Positions 39,396 to 46,650 of a stretch of DNA of 64,000 nucleotides are shown one piece after another (the first letter of the stretch is position 1; each line of letters begins with the position of its first letter). The translations under genes were made by a program, and so were the position numbers. This DNA is from Elusimicrobiota bacterium. GTDB taxonomy: Bacteria > Elusimicrobiota > Elusimicrobia > 2-02-FULL-39-32. The stretch lies in contig JACPBF010000004.1 of assembly GCA_016180425.1 (NCBI GenBank), positions 1 through 64,000 of the forward strand, given 5' to 3'. Under the pieces are notes generated by a model, which had not been told where the DNA came from, made no database searches, and worked only from the letters and a program-made list of their open reading frames with translations.

Positions 39396-39902
39396 TTGAA
39401 ATTCCTAACAAGTGTAAAAAATTTATTTTTAACTTTAGAAAAGTTTTGCATAGCGGTGATCCTAATCGCTATGGTTCTCCTCTCTTTTACTCAAGTAATT
39501 TTGCGGCATTTTTTTTCTATTGGGATCATCTGGGGGGATGTTTTTTTGCGCCATTTGGTTTTATGGGTGGGTTTTTTGGGAGCCAGCATAGCTACAGAGG
39601 AAAAGAAACATTTTAGCATTGATTTTTTAAAGGGGAAATTGCCAAAAAATTTTAGAAAGAGTTTAACCATCCTGATTGATCTTTTTGCTATCTTCACCCT
39701 TTTTTATTTGTTAGGCTCAGCTTTAAAATTTTTTAAAGATGAACTCCAATTTCGTTCCATCCTTTTTTCCGTAGGGACTGTTCAAGTGCCTAGTTTCTGG
39801 ATAGATGTCATTATTCCTTTAGGTTTTTTCCTTTTACTGCTTCATTTTTTCTTTGGGCTTTTAGATCATCTCTACCAGATTTTCCAAGGTCAGGATTTTT
39901 AA
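39396..39902 (+). CDS. dctQ: TRAP transporter small membrane subunit
   Basis: A TTG start 1 base after the dctP stop gives 168 residues with four membrane helices. The DctQ signature is present as FTQVILRHFFSIGIIWGDVFLRHLVLWVGFLGAS and the EEKKHFSIDFL segment. It forms the membrane part of the transporter with DctM, driven by an ion gradient. Confidence 0.92.
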   Translation: MKFLTSVKNLFLTLEKFCIAVILIAMVLLSFTQVILRHFFSIGIIWGDVFLRHLVLWVGFLGASIATEEKKHFSIDFLKGKLPKNFRKSLTILIDLFAIFTLFYLLGSALKFFKDELQFRSILFSVGTVQVPSFWIDVIIPLGFFLLLLHFFFGLLDHLYQIFQGQDF

Positions 39903-41156
39903 ATGGTTCCTTTTATTCTTATTTTAGCAGCGCTCATTTTTTTAGGCTGTCCTGTTTTTTTAGTGATTGGAGCTTTGGCTCTCATTGCTTTTCGATCTGT
40001 GGGGCTAGATTCTTCTTTAATCATGGTGGAACTCTACCGTTTAGCCACCTTGCCTGCTTTAATCGCAATTCCTCTTTTCACTTTTTCCGGATACCTCTTA
40101 GCTAAGAGCCGAGCCCCGCAAAGATTGTTGAACCTTGCCAATGCTTTTTTTGGCTGGATCCCAGGCGGGGTAGCGATCGTTACTTTAGTTTCCTGCGCGC
40201 TTTTTACAGCTTTTACAGGCGCTTCTGGAGTCACTATTATTGCTTTAGGCGGGTTGCTTTATCCCATGCTGATTGGAGAAGAATATTCAGAAAAATTTGT
40301 ATTGGGTCTTTTAACCACCACCGGCAGTTTAGGTCTTTTATTCCCGCCCAGCCTTCCTATTATTCTTTATGGTTTAATCGCAAAGGTAAGCATTGATAAA
40401 CTTTTTTTGGCTAGCTTAGTTCCCGGCATTTTTTTAATTTTAGTCTTATCTTTTTACGGATTTTTGCAAGGGTATAAAAAATTTAAAAAACCGCAGCCTT
40501 TTTCTTATCCACGGCTTTTAGGAGCTGTGAAAGAAGCTGGTTGGGAAATACCTCTCCCTTTTTTGATCATTGGCGGAATTTACGGCGGAATCTTTACAGC
40601 TACAGAAGCCTCCAGCGTCATGGCTTTTTATGTGGCGGTTGCGGAAGTTTTTATTTATAAAGATATATCTTTAAAGGATTTCCCAAAAATTATAGTTGAA
40701 AGCATGGTTTTAGTGGGAGCTATTATGGTAGTGATGGGACTTAGCCTAGGATTAACTAATTATCTGATTGATGAACAAATACCCATGCGGATGTTTGAGT
40801 GGATTCATAAATTTATTGAAAGCAAAACGATTTTTCTTATTTTTTTGAACATTTTTCTTTTGATCATGAACATGATTGAGATGTTTTCCGCGATTATTAT
40901 TGTGGTCCCTTTGATTGTTCCTGTGGCGATTCAGTATGGGATTGACCCGATTCATCTAGGCGTAATTTTTCTATTAAATTTAGAAATTGGCTACATGACA
41001 GCTCCTTTTGGCCTCAATCTATTTTTATCTTCTATAAGGTTTGGCAAGCCAGTGACACAAATTTACAGAGCCACACTCCCTTTTTGGCTTATTTTAATGG
41101 CTGTTTTACTATGTATTACTTATGTCCCGGGCATTAGTTTATTTTTTGTTAAATAG
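39903..41156 (+). CDS. dctM: TRAP transporter large membrane subunit
   Basis: A 417-residue protein with about 12 membrane helices. Signature blocks: FTFSGYLLAKSRAPQRLLNLANAFFGWIPGGVAIVTL, TGASGVTIIALGGLLYPML, LLTTTGSLGLLFPPSLPIILYGL and IYGGIFTATEASSVMAFY. It is adjacent to dctQ (no gap). The transported ligand cannot be told from sequence; the TatT/DctP partner suggests something hydrophobic or amphipathic. Confidence 0.95.
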   Translation: MVPFILILAALIFLGCPVFLVIGALALIAFRSVGLDSSLIMVELYRLATLPALIAIPLFTFSGYLLAKSRAPQRLLNLANAFFGWIPGGVAIVTLVSCALFTAFTGASGVTIIALGGLLYPMLIGEEYSEKFVLGLLTTTGSLGLLFPPSLPIILYGLIAKVSIDKLFLASLVPGIFLILVLSFYGFLQGYKKFKKPQPFSYPRLLGAVKEAGWEIPLPFLIIGGIYGGIFTATEASSVMAFYVAVAEVFIYKDISLKDFPKIIVESMVLVGAIMVVMGLSLGLTNYLIDEQIPMRMFEWIHKFIESKTIFLIFLNIFLLIMNMIEMFSAIIIVVPLIVPVAIQYGIDPIHLGVIFLLNLEIGYMTAPFGLNLFLSSIRFGKPVTQIYRATLPFWLILMAVLLCITYVPGISLFFVK

Positions 41157-41162
41157 TTTTTT

Positions 41163-42215
41163 ATGAAAAAAATTGTAATCACTGGCGCTACGGGTTTTGT
41201 GGGATACCACGTGGCAAAAAAATGTGTTGAAAAAAAATTGGGGGAAATCTTTTGTCTTTGCCGAAACACGAGTCCGAAGAATTTTTTAGAAAAGCTTCCT
41301 TTAAAACTTTTGGAGGGGGACTTAAAAAATAAGGGCTCTTTGGAAAAAGCTTTAGATGGGTGTGAAATTCTTTTTCATGTGGCTGCGGACTATCGCCTCT
41401 GGGCAAGAAATGGCAATGAAATAATTGAAGCAAATGTTAAGGGAACAGAGAATATTTTAGAGGTTGCTGAAAAAGTTAAGGTAAAAAAAATTGTCTATAC
41501 ATCCAGCGTCTCTGCTGTGGGCAGACCCGAAGAGGCTATAAGAGAAGATTGGGAGAAGTTAGATGAGATGCAGAGGGTTGCATGGGAAAAGAAAGTTTCT
41601 GGGAATGAAACCATGGATCCAACTTCTCATCAGCTGATTGGCCCATACAAAAAATCAAAATATTTAGCGGAACTTGTGGCCAGAAGATTTGCGCAAAAGG
41701 GAGCGCCAATAGTGATTGTAAATCCATCCACCCCTATTGGATCGCATGATATTAAACCAACCCCCACTGGAAAATTGATTTTAGATTTTTTAAATCGGCA
41801 AATGCCTGCTTATTTGGAAACAGGGCTTAACTTAGTGGATGTTCAAGATGTGGCTGAGGGGCATCTTTTGGCGAGTGAAAAAGGCAAAATTGGAGAGCGC
41901 TATATTTTAGGCAATAAGAATCTAATGTTAAAAGAGATTTTTCAAATTTTAGAAGAGATCACTGGAATTCTAGCGCCTAAATTGCGGATTCCTTATTGGA
42001 TCGCTTATAGCGCTGGATTTCTTACAACTGCTTTTGCTCAAATCACTGGAGTGGCTCCTAAGGTGCCTTTGGATGGAGTAAAAATGGCTCGCGAGATTAT
42101 GTTTTATGATTCTTCCAAAGCCGTGCAAGAATTAGGAATGGCTCAAAATGATATTAAAAAATCTTTAGAAGAATCTGTAAAGTTTTTTAAAGATCATGGC
42201 TATGTAAAAAGCTAA
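41163..42215 (+). CDS. hpnA: HpnA-like NAD-dependent sugar epimerase/dehydratase
   Basis: A 350-residue extended short-chain dehydrogenase: NAD motif TGATGFVGYHVAKK, then FHVAADYRLWA, the latter being a hallmark of hopanoid-associated HpnA, and the catalytic GPYKKSKYLAE (Tyr-x-x-x-Lys). The substrate is unknown even in HpnA. It follows dctM by 6 bases. The next gene resembles HpnG, which supports a hopanoid or related lipid role, but no squalene-hopene cyclase is in view. Confidence 0.75.
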   Translation: MKKIVITGATGFVGYHVAKKCVEKKLGEIFCLCRNTSPKNFLEKLPLKLLEGDLKNKGSLEKALDGCEILFHVAADYRLWARNGNEIIEANVKGTENILEVAEKVKVKKIVYTSSVSAVGRPEEAIREDWEKLDEMQRVAWEKKVSGNETMDPTSHQLIGPYKKSKYLAELVARRFAQKGAPIVIVNPSTPIGSHDIKPTPTGKLILDFLNRQMPAYLETGLNLVDVQDVAEGHLLASEKGKIGERYILGNKNLMLKEIFQILEEITGILAPKLRIPYWIAYSAGFLTTAFAQITGVAPKVPLDGVKMAREIMFYDSSKAVQELGMAQNDIKKSLEESVKFFKDHGYVKS

Positions 42216-42334
42216 AAGATTAGCAAGTGACTAATTCATTAGTGTTTTCATTTGTCGGAACCCGCACTCCATGTATGTGCAAGTATCGTTATGCGCTAAC
42301 AATCGGCAGATTATATAAGAGTATTCAAAATTAA

Positions 42335-43039
42335 ATGACATTTGGCATTTTAAGCGCTACCTTCTGGGAAGTTAAAAAGTTTATTCTTAAGATGGGATTA
42401 AAAAAAGATGGGCAGAATAGTTATTTTTTAAAACAGGGAAAAGAGTTACTGATTCTAAAGATTAGCGGCATAGGTTTAAAAAACGCTCAAAAAACGATGA
42501 AAGAACTTCTTTCTGATGCTCCAGAAATAGTTTTTTCTACTGGATTTGCCGGCAGTTTAAAAAAGGAAATTAGAGCAGGGGATTTAGTTCTGGATATTGA
42601 AAAGAGCGACCCCCAATCTGTTCCAGCGATCATTCAGAGCGCTGGAGATTTAAAGTTTCCCATTCATTTGGGAAAATTTTTGACCCATCCTGAACTTTTG
42701 TTAGATAAAGAAAAAAAAATTAAGGTTGGGGAAGCAACAAATGCGCTTGCAATAGAGATGGAAAGTAATGCGATTTTTCAAGTTTGCCATGAGAAAAAAA
42801 TAGCTTTTTGTTCTTTAAGAGCGATTAGCGATGAGCTGGATCAGGATTTACCGTCTTTTATCACATCCTTGAATTCAAATGGTAAAATAGGGTGGGGTTT
42901 CTGGAAAGCTTTTTTAACTTCTCCGAAAGAATGGGGTAAGTTTTTTAATTTAATTTGTTCCGCAAGAAAAGCTGAAGATCATTTGTCTCAAATTCTGATT
43001 CATTCAATCGCCCAAATTAGGAGGGAAAAAATATGTTAA
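42335..43039 (+). CDS. HpnG-like nucleosidase/phosphorylase
   Basis: A 234-residue protein of the MTA/SAH nucleosidase fold: VFSTGFAGSLKKEIRAGDLVL and the purine-site block AIEMESNAIFQVCHEKKIAFCSLRAISD. HpnG-type enzymes cleave adenosylhopane; others act on methylthioadenosine or SAH. The place after an HpnA-like gene suggests HpnG, but the sequence is too diverged to separate the two. Its stop codon lies inside the left end of a MITE-like repeat (43036-43130). Confidence 0.65.
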   Translation: MTFGILSATFWEVKKFILKMGLKKDGQNSYFLKQGKELLILKISGIGLKNAQKTMKELLSDAPEIVFSTGFAGSLKKEIRAGDLVLDIEKSDPQSVPAIIQSAGDLKFPIHLGKFLTHPELLLDKEKKIKVGEATNALAIEMESNAIFQVCHEKKIAFCSLRAISDELDQDLPSFITSLNSNGKIGWGFWKAFLTSPKEWGKFFNLICSARKAEDHLSQILIHSIAQIRREKIC

Positions 43040-43130
43040 CCCGAATTATCAGATGGAAGCGGAGTTCAACGAAAAAAATGGACATCTTTTTTGTCTTGGG
43101 TTACACCCCCAAATGATATTCGGATTACTG
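43036..43130. mobile_element. Short relative of the MITE-like element
   Basis: The left end TTAACCCGAATTATC and right end GATATTCGGATTA are imperfect inverted repeats. The inside (CGAAAAAAATGG, ATCTTTT, GTCTTGG) resembles the 28-bp tandem unit at 30001-30056. It is placed exactly between two genes and contributes the stop codon of the first. Confidence 0.55.
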
Positions 43131-43142
43131 AATTGGCAAGTT

Positions 43143-43802
43143 ATGAAATTTAAAGTTCAGTCTATTTTCATCTCTATAGTTGTTTTGATTTTATTTTTAA
43201 CTTTTTTCGGTTGTTTTTCAAGAAAAGGCATAAAGAAAGTAAAAGTTGAAAAAATTGTGCCTCGGATGATTGTTTTGCCTTTTGATTGCTCTGAGCTTAC
43301 AGTTGAGGAGAAGATGACCAAAGGCTTTATAGAGAACATTCATGAAAAAGTAATTGTGTTGGATTCTGAAAAACTTCAAATTTACCTAACAACCCGCTCT
43401 GTTCACATGGATGAGATTGATCTTTCAAGTTCTTCATTCAACAAATCTTTTAATAGAATTTTGCGCAATGAGTCTGTGCTGAAAAAATTTTTTGAACAGT
43501 CCCAAATTCAATATCTTGTTATGGGGAAAGCTAAAGAAAAATTGTTAGGAGAACTGGAGATTGGCAATTTAATTACAGCGGAAACCGCTCAAATGAAATT
43601 AATTGGATTCCAAAGAGGCGAGGTTCTTTTGGAAGAGTCTTTTAAACAAGGGCTTTTGGAAGTTGTGGCTCCGGAGAGGATTGGATCTAAATTTGCGGAT
43701 AAGGTGAACAAAAAACTTAAAAAAATTTGGAAAGAAGAACGGCGCAAAGAAAAAGAACTAAAAAAAGAGAAAAGGAGACAATTAGATGAAAAAAATAATT
43801 GA
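43143..43802 (+). CDS. Lipoprotein of unknown family with basic C-terminal tail
   Basis: The ATG at 43143 gives 219 residues: signal peptide MKFKVQSIFISIVVLILFL with lipobox FFGC (Cys21). A longer frame from 43053 would start inside the repeat element and place the signal internally, so I reject it. The core (VPRMIVLPFDCSELTVEEK, IQYLVMGKAKEKL, LITAETAQMKLIG) looks like the ABC-transport-auxiliary/GNA1162 type of alpha-beta domain, but I cannot name it. The last 35 residues are very Lys/Arg-rich. It overlaps the desaturase gene by 17 bases. A broken copy of part of this gene appears at 45827-45877. Confidence 0.55.
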   Translation: MKFKVQSIFISIVVLILFLTFFGCFSRKGIKKVKVEKIVPRMIVLPFDCSELTVEEKMTKGFIENIHEKVIVLDSEKLQIYLTTRSVHMDEIDLSSSSFNKSFNRILRNESVLKKFFEQSQIQYLVMGKAKEKLLGELEIGNLITAETAQMKLIGFQRGEVLLEESFKQGLLEVVAPERIGSKFADKVNKKLKKIWKEERRKEKELKKEKRRQLDEKNN

Positions 43803-44937
43803 CTGGCCAACAACTTTGTTTTTAATTATTTCACACTTTATTGGAATCGTTGGAACTGCGGTCTATGTTTACTTCAATGGCGTCCATCCCATAGAAATTT
43901 TAAATTTTGCTTTATTTTATGCGTTGACAGGTATCAGCATTACCGCAGGGTATCATCGCTATTTTGCTCATCGGAGTTATGAATGCCACTTTCTTTTGAG
44001 TTTGTTTTATTTGATTTTTGGCGCTTGCGCTTATGAAAACTCTGTATTACGATGGGCTTGCGACCATCGAATGCACCACAAACATGTAGATACTGATTTA
44101 GATCCTTATAATATTAAAAAAGGCGGATGGTACGCTCATATCGGCTGGATTTTTTTAAATAGATCAGAGCAGCGCAATTTAGAGCATGTGAAAGATCTAG
44201 AGAAAGATCCGCTCGTTTTATGGCAAGGGAAATATTATCTATTGATCGCAATCCTGGTTGGCTCAGTTTTGCCATTTTTGATTGGATTAAGTATAGGCAG
44301 ACCTTGGGGAGGCATTTTGTGGGGTGGATTTTTTCGAGTTATGTTTGTTCATCACACGACTTTTTTTATCAATTCCCTTGCGCACATGATCGGTCGTCAA
44401 ACCTACACGGATCAGGATTCCTCCAGAGATAGTTGGTGGCTCGCTTTTTTAACCTATGGGGAAGGATACCACAATTACCATCATAAATTTCAGGCAGACT
44501 ATCGCAATGGGGTGCATTGGTATCAGTGGGATCCAACCAAATGGATGATTGCTCTTGGCTCTTGGCTTAATTTGACGAACCGTCTTAATCGGACCCCATC
44601 CCAAAAAATACTTAGCGCTAAATTGGAGATGGAGATGCTTTCTGTCTGCAAAAAGGCCCATTGGGTTCCCAGCGAGTTATGGGAAAGAATACAAAGCCAT
44701 TTAGAAATTTATCGTCATGAATTGGAATCGGCTCATGCGCGTTGGTTAGAGCTTAAGTTAAGGTATGAAAAAGTTAAAAGATCAAGAATGATTCAGTCAG
44801 GAAGGGTTCTTTTGCGTTGGAAGCATAGATTGAAAATTCAGGAGCGAAGATTTGAACATGCGAAACAGAGGTGGAGAAACGTCCTTTTAGTCTGTGGCCA
44901 TGGGACTCTTAAAGGGATTCAATCTCTAGAAATATAA
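43786..44937 (+). CDS. Acyl-CoA/acyl-lipid desaturase (stearoyl-CoA Delta-9 type)
   Basis: A 383-residue membrane enzyme with the three histidine boxes HRYFAHR (residues 57-63), HRMHHKHVDT (about 95) and YHNYHHKF (about 227) that bind the di-iron centre, and four or so membrane helices. It inserts a double bond into a fatty acyl chain, adjusting membrane fluidity. A C-terminal helical, basic extension of about 100 residues (HLEIYRHELESAHARWLELKLRYEK onward) is longer than in the common bacterial DesC/Ole1-like enzymes. It needs an electron donor that is not seen here. Confidence 0.92.
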   Translation: MKKIIDWPTTLFLIISHFIGIVGTAVYVYFNGVHPIEILNFALFYALTGISITAGYHRYFAHRSYECHFLLSLFYLIFGACAYENSVLRWACDHRMHHKHVDTDLDPYNIKKGGWYAHIGWIFLNRSEQRNLEHVKDLEKDPLVLWQGKYYLLIAILVGSVLPFLIGLSIGRPWGGILWGGFFRVMFVHHTTFFINSLAHMIGRQTYTDQDSSRDSWWLAFLTYGEGYHNYHHKFQADYRNGVHWYQWDPTKWMIALGSWLNLTNRLNRTPSQKILSAKLEMEMLSVCKKAHWVPSELWERIQSHLEIYRHELESAHARWLELKLRYEKVKRSRMIQSGRVLLRWKHRLKIQERRFEHAKQRWRNVLLVCGHGTLKGIQSLEI

Positions 44938-45059
44938 ATGGCATGGGCTAAAAGAATAGAATATGAATTGTAAAATGCGAGTAGGAAGTAAAGTAATTGC
45001 TAATGACTCAATAAAAATTTACACGAAAATAAAAAATAAAAAAATATGGAAATAATAAA

Positions 45060-45257
45060 ATGAAAAATGATAAGAAAACGGAAAGTTTTGAAAAAATTTT
45101 TGATAAAAAGGAGGAGAATAAAGAAAAAGTTTCATACATGAGTAGGACGATTTATAAAAATTATGAAAAAGGAATGAAAGAAAGAAATAAGAAAAGAATA
45201 AAAAAAGGACTCAAAGCCATTCCTTTGCGCACCTTTAAAGAATGGTCTAATGTATAA
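45060..45257 (+). CDS. Small basic protein, 65 residues, unknown
   Basis: A very Lys/Glu-rich, helical frame (KTESFEKIFDKKEENKEKV, KNYEKGMKERNKKRIKKGL) with the C-terminal LKAIPLRTFKEWSNV. It ends 8 bases into the FKBP gene, so it may be the first gene of that unit. Codon bias gives little support; the possible conserved end and its position make it more likely real than not. Confidence 0.45.
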   Translation: MKNDKKTESFEKIFDKKEENKEKVSYMSRTIYKNYEKGMKERNKKRIKKGLKAIPLRTFKEWSNV

Positions 45258-45810
45258 CAAAAAAAGATTATTCGGAAATAAGAGAATGATTCAAATGATG
45301 GGCGAGGTTGGATTGTTTCTATTTCTCTTGGAATTTAATTTCGTCTTAATCTATGCTAAAGATGTTAAAGCAGAAGATAAATTCATGGTCCAAAATGGCA
45401 GCACAGTCGCGATCCACTATACTTTAACAGTAGATCATAAAGTAGTGGATAGTTCCATTGGCAAAAAACCATTGATCTATGTTCAAGGGTTGGGTCAGAT
45501 CATTCCCGGAATGGAAGAACAGTTAAAAGATTTAAAACAGGGTGATAAAAAACACATTACAATTCCTGCTGAAAAAGGATATGGGCCTATTAATTCTGAA
45601 GCTTTTCAAAATGTTCCTAGAAAATCTTTCAAGAATTCCAAATTTTTAAAAGTCGGCGCGATCGTTACAGGACGTTACAAAGGCAATCCAGTGCAAGCAA
45701 CGATTATTGGGATTGATAAGAAGAATGTGATATTAGATTTAAACCATCCTTTAGCGGGCAAGACATTGGAGTTTGATGTTGAAGTGATGGAAATCAAGCA
45801 TGAAAACTAG
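45250..45810 (+). CDS. SlyD-like FKBP-type peptidyl-prolyl isomerase, exported
   Basis: A 186-residue protein. The first 36 residues form a signal-like leader (basic MYNKKRLFGNKR, then a hydrophobic run ending in LIYA). The rest is an FKBP domain with the insert-in-flap order of SlyD: VAIHYTLTVDHKVVDSS, QGLGQIIPGMEEQLKDLKQGDKKHITIP, PVQATIIGIDKKNVILDLNHPLAGKTLEFDVEV. The NHPLAGKTL block is the SlyD hallmark. It lacks the His-rich metal tail. It assists folding of proteins in the periplasm. Confidence 0.88.
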   Translation: MYNKKRLFGNKRMIQMMGEVGLFLFLLEFNFVLIYAKDVKAEDKFMVQNGSTVAIHYTLTVDHKVVDSSIGKKPLIYVQGLGQIIPGMEEQLKDLKQGDKKHITIPAEKGYGPINSEAFQNVPRKSFKNSKFLKVGAIVTGRYKGNPVQATIIGIDKKNVILDLNHPLAGKTLEFDVEVMEIKHEN

Positions 45811-45826
45811 GGGAGTCAATGGGGTA

Positions 45827-45877
45827 GGTGAGGTTCTTTTGGAAGAATTTTCTAATCAAAAGTCTGGAAGTTGTAAA
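45827..45877 (+). pseudogene. Fragment similar to the lipoprotein gene at 43143-43802
   Basis: Bases 45828-45877 repeat, with many changes, the stretch near 43617-43670 (GAGGTTCTTTTGGAAGA, then CTGGAAGTTGT). There is no open frame of note. A degraded duplicate is the simplest reading. Confidence 0.35.
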
Positions 45878-45946
45878 TATTTTTGAGGATGTTTTTGAGC
45901 TAATTTCTTAAAGAGAAAAGCTAAGTCAGTGCTTTGTCGGATGTGA

Positions 45947-45952
45947 TATAAT
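45947..45952 (+). promoter_or_regulatory. Extended -10 promoter of the toxin-antitoxin pair
   Basis: TGaTATAAT (extended -10) lies 40 bases before the antitoxin ATG, which has a GAGGAG ribosome site. No good -35 box is seen, as is allowed for extended -10 promoters. Confidence 0.45.
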
Positions 45953-45993
45953 GCAAATTAACTACGAAAAGTATTGGTTAGAGGAGAATAATC

Positions 45994-46242
45994 ATGACGC
46001 AAAGAAATCTATTAAAACGAATTGAGATCAATCCAAAGATAATGTTAGGAAAGCCCGTGATTAAAGGAACTCGTATCCCTGTTGAACTCATTTTGAATAA
46101 GCTTTCCCAGAGAATAGAGCCAGATGAGATTTTAGAGGATTACCCTAGATTAGAAATGGAAGATATCCAGGCTGCGATAGCTTACGCTGCTGATTCTTTA
46201 AGCACTGAAGAGGTCCTTTTATTAGAGGCGCTTCATAAGTGA
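45994..46242 (+). CDS. DUF433 antitoxin
   Basis: An 82-residue protein matching DUF433: RIEINPKIMLGKPVIKGTRIPVELILNKLSQ, then LEDYPRLEMEDIQAAIAYAAD. DUF433 proteins are VapB-like winged-helix antitoxins commonly paired with DUF5615 toxins. The next gene starts at a GTG that overlaps this stop (GTGA). Confidence 0.9.
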   Translation: MTQRNLLKRIEINPKIMLGKPVIKGTRIPVELILNKLSQRIEPDEILEDYPRLEMEDIQAAIAYAADSLSTEEVLLLEALHK

Positions 46243-46592
46243 AGCTCGTCGCTGATGAAAGTATTGAAAAAAGAATTGTTGAAAATCTTCGAATTCAAGG
46301 ATTTGATGTTTTATATATTGCAGAGTTAGCTCCTGCCATTCCAGATAAATCCGTATTGCACCTTAGTATAAAACAAAAAAGGATTCTTCTTACAAACGAT
46401 AAAGATTTTGGAGAATTGGTGTTTCTCGAGAAAGAAATAACGGAAGGAATTATTTTGCTTAGATTTTCTACTGAAAAAACGGATTTAAAATCCAGAATAC
46501 TTCTTAGTTTTTTACAGACTCACAAAGAAAAAATTAGGAAACATTTCATAGTTCTTACCGAAAATTTAGCACGCATCAGAAGAATTTTTTAG
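46239..46592 (+). CDS. DUF5615 PIN-like toxin
   Basis: A 117-residue protein of the Mut7-C/PIN-like group: KLVADESIEKRIVENLRIQGFDVLYIAEL, ILLTNDKDFGELVF (acidic Asp-Lys-Asp) and IILLRF. The spaced acidic residues fit a small RNase. It is the toxin partner of the DUF433 gene. Such pairs are common on chromosomes and mobile elements. Confidence 0.88.
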   Translation: MKLVADESIEKRIVENLRIQGFDVLYIAELAPAIPDKSVLHLSIKQKRILLTNDKDFGELVFLEKEITEGIILLRFSTEKTDLKSRILLSFLQTHKEKIRKHFIVLTENLARIRRIF

Positions 46593-46640
46593 CCTAAATA
46601 GTTCATCTGAATTCCACAATCCAATGAATTATTCAGGCTA
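46590..46640. terminator. Hairpin between convergent toxin and ppdK genes
   Basis: TAGCCTaAATAgTTCAT (46590 on) pairs imperfectly with ATGAATTATTCAGGCTA (46624-46640). It begins in the toxin stop codon and may end transcription in both directions. Confidence 0.5.
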
Positions 46641-46650
46641 GTTCCTCTTC

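Noticed and set aside
43053-43802. Lipoprotein gene starting at 43053
   Set aside because: The first 30 codons lie in a repeat element, and the signal peptide with lipobox begins at 43143.
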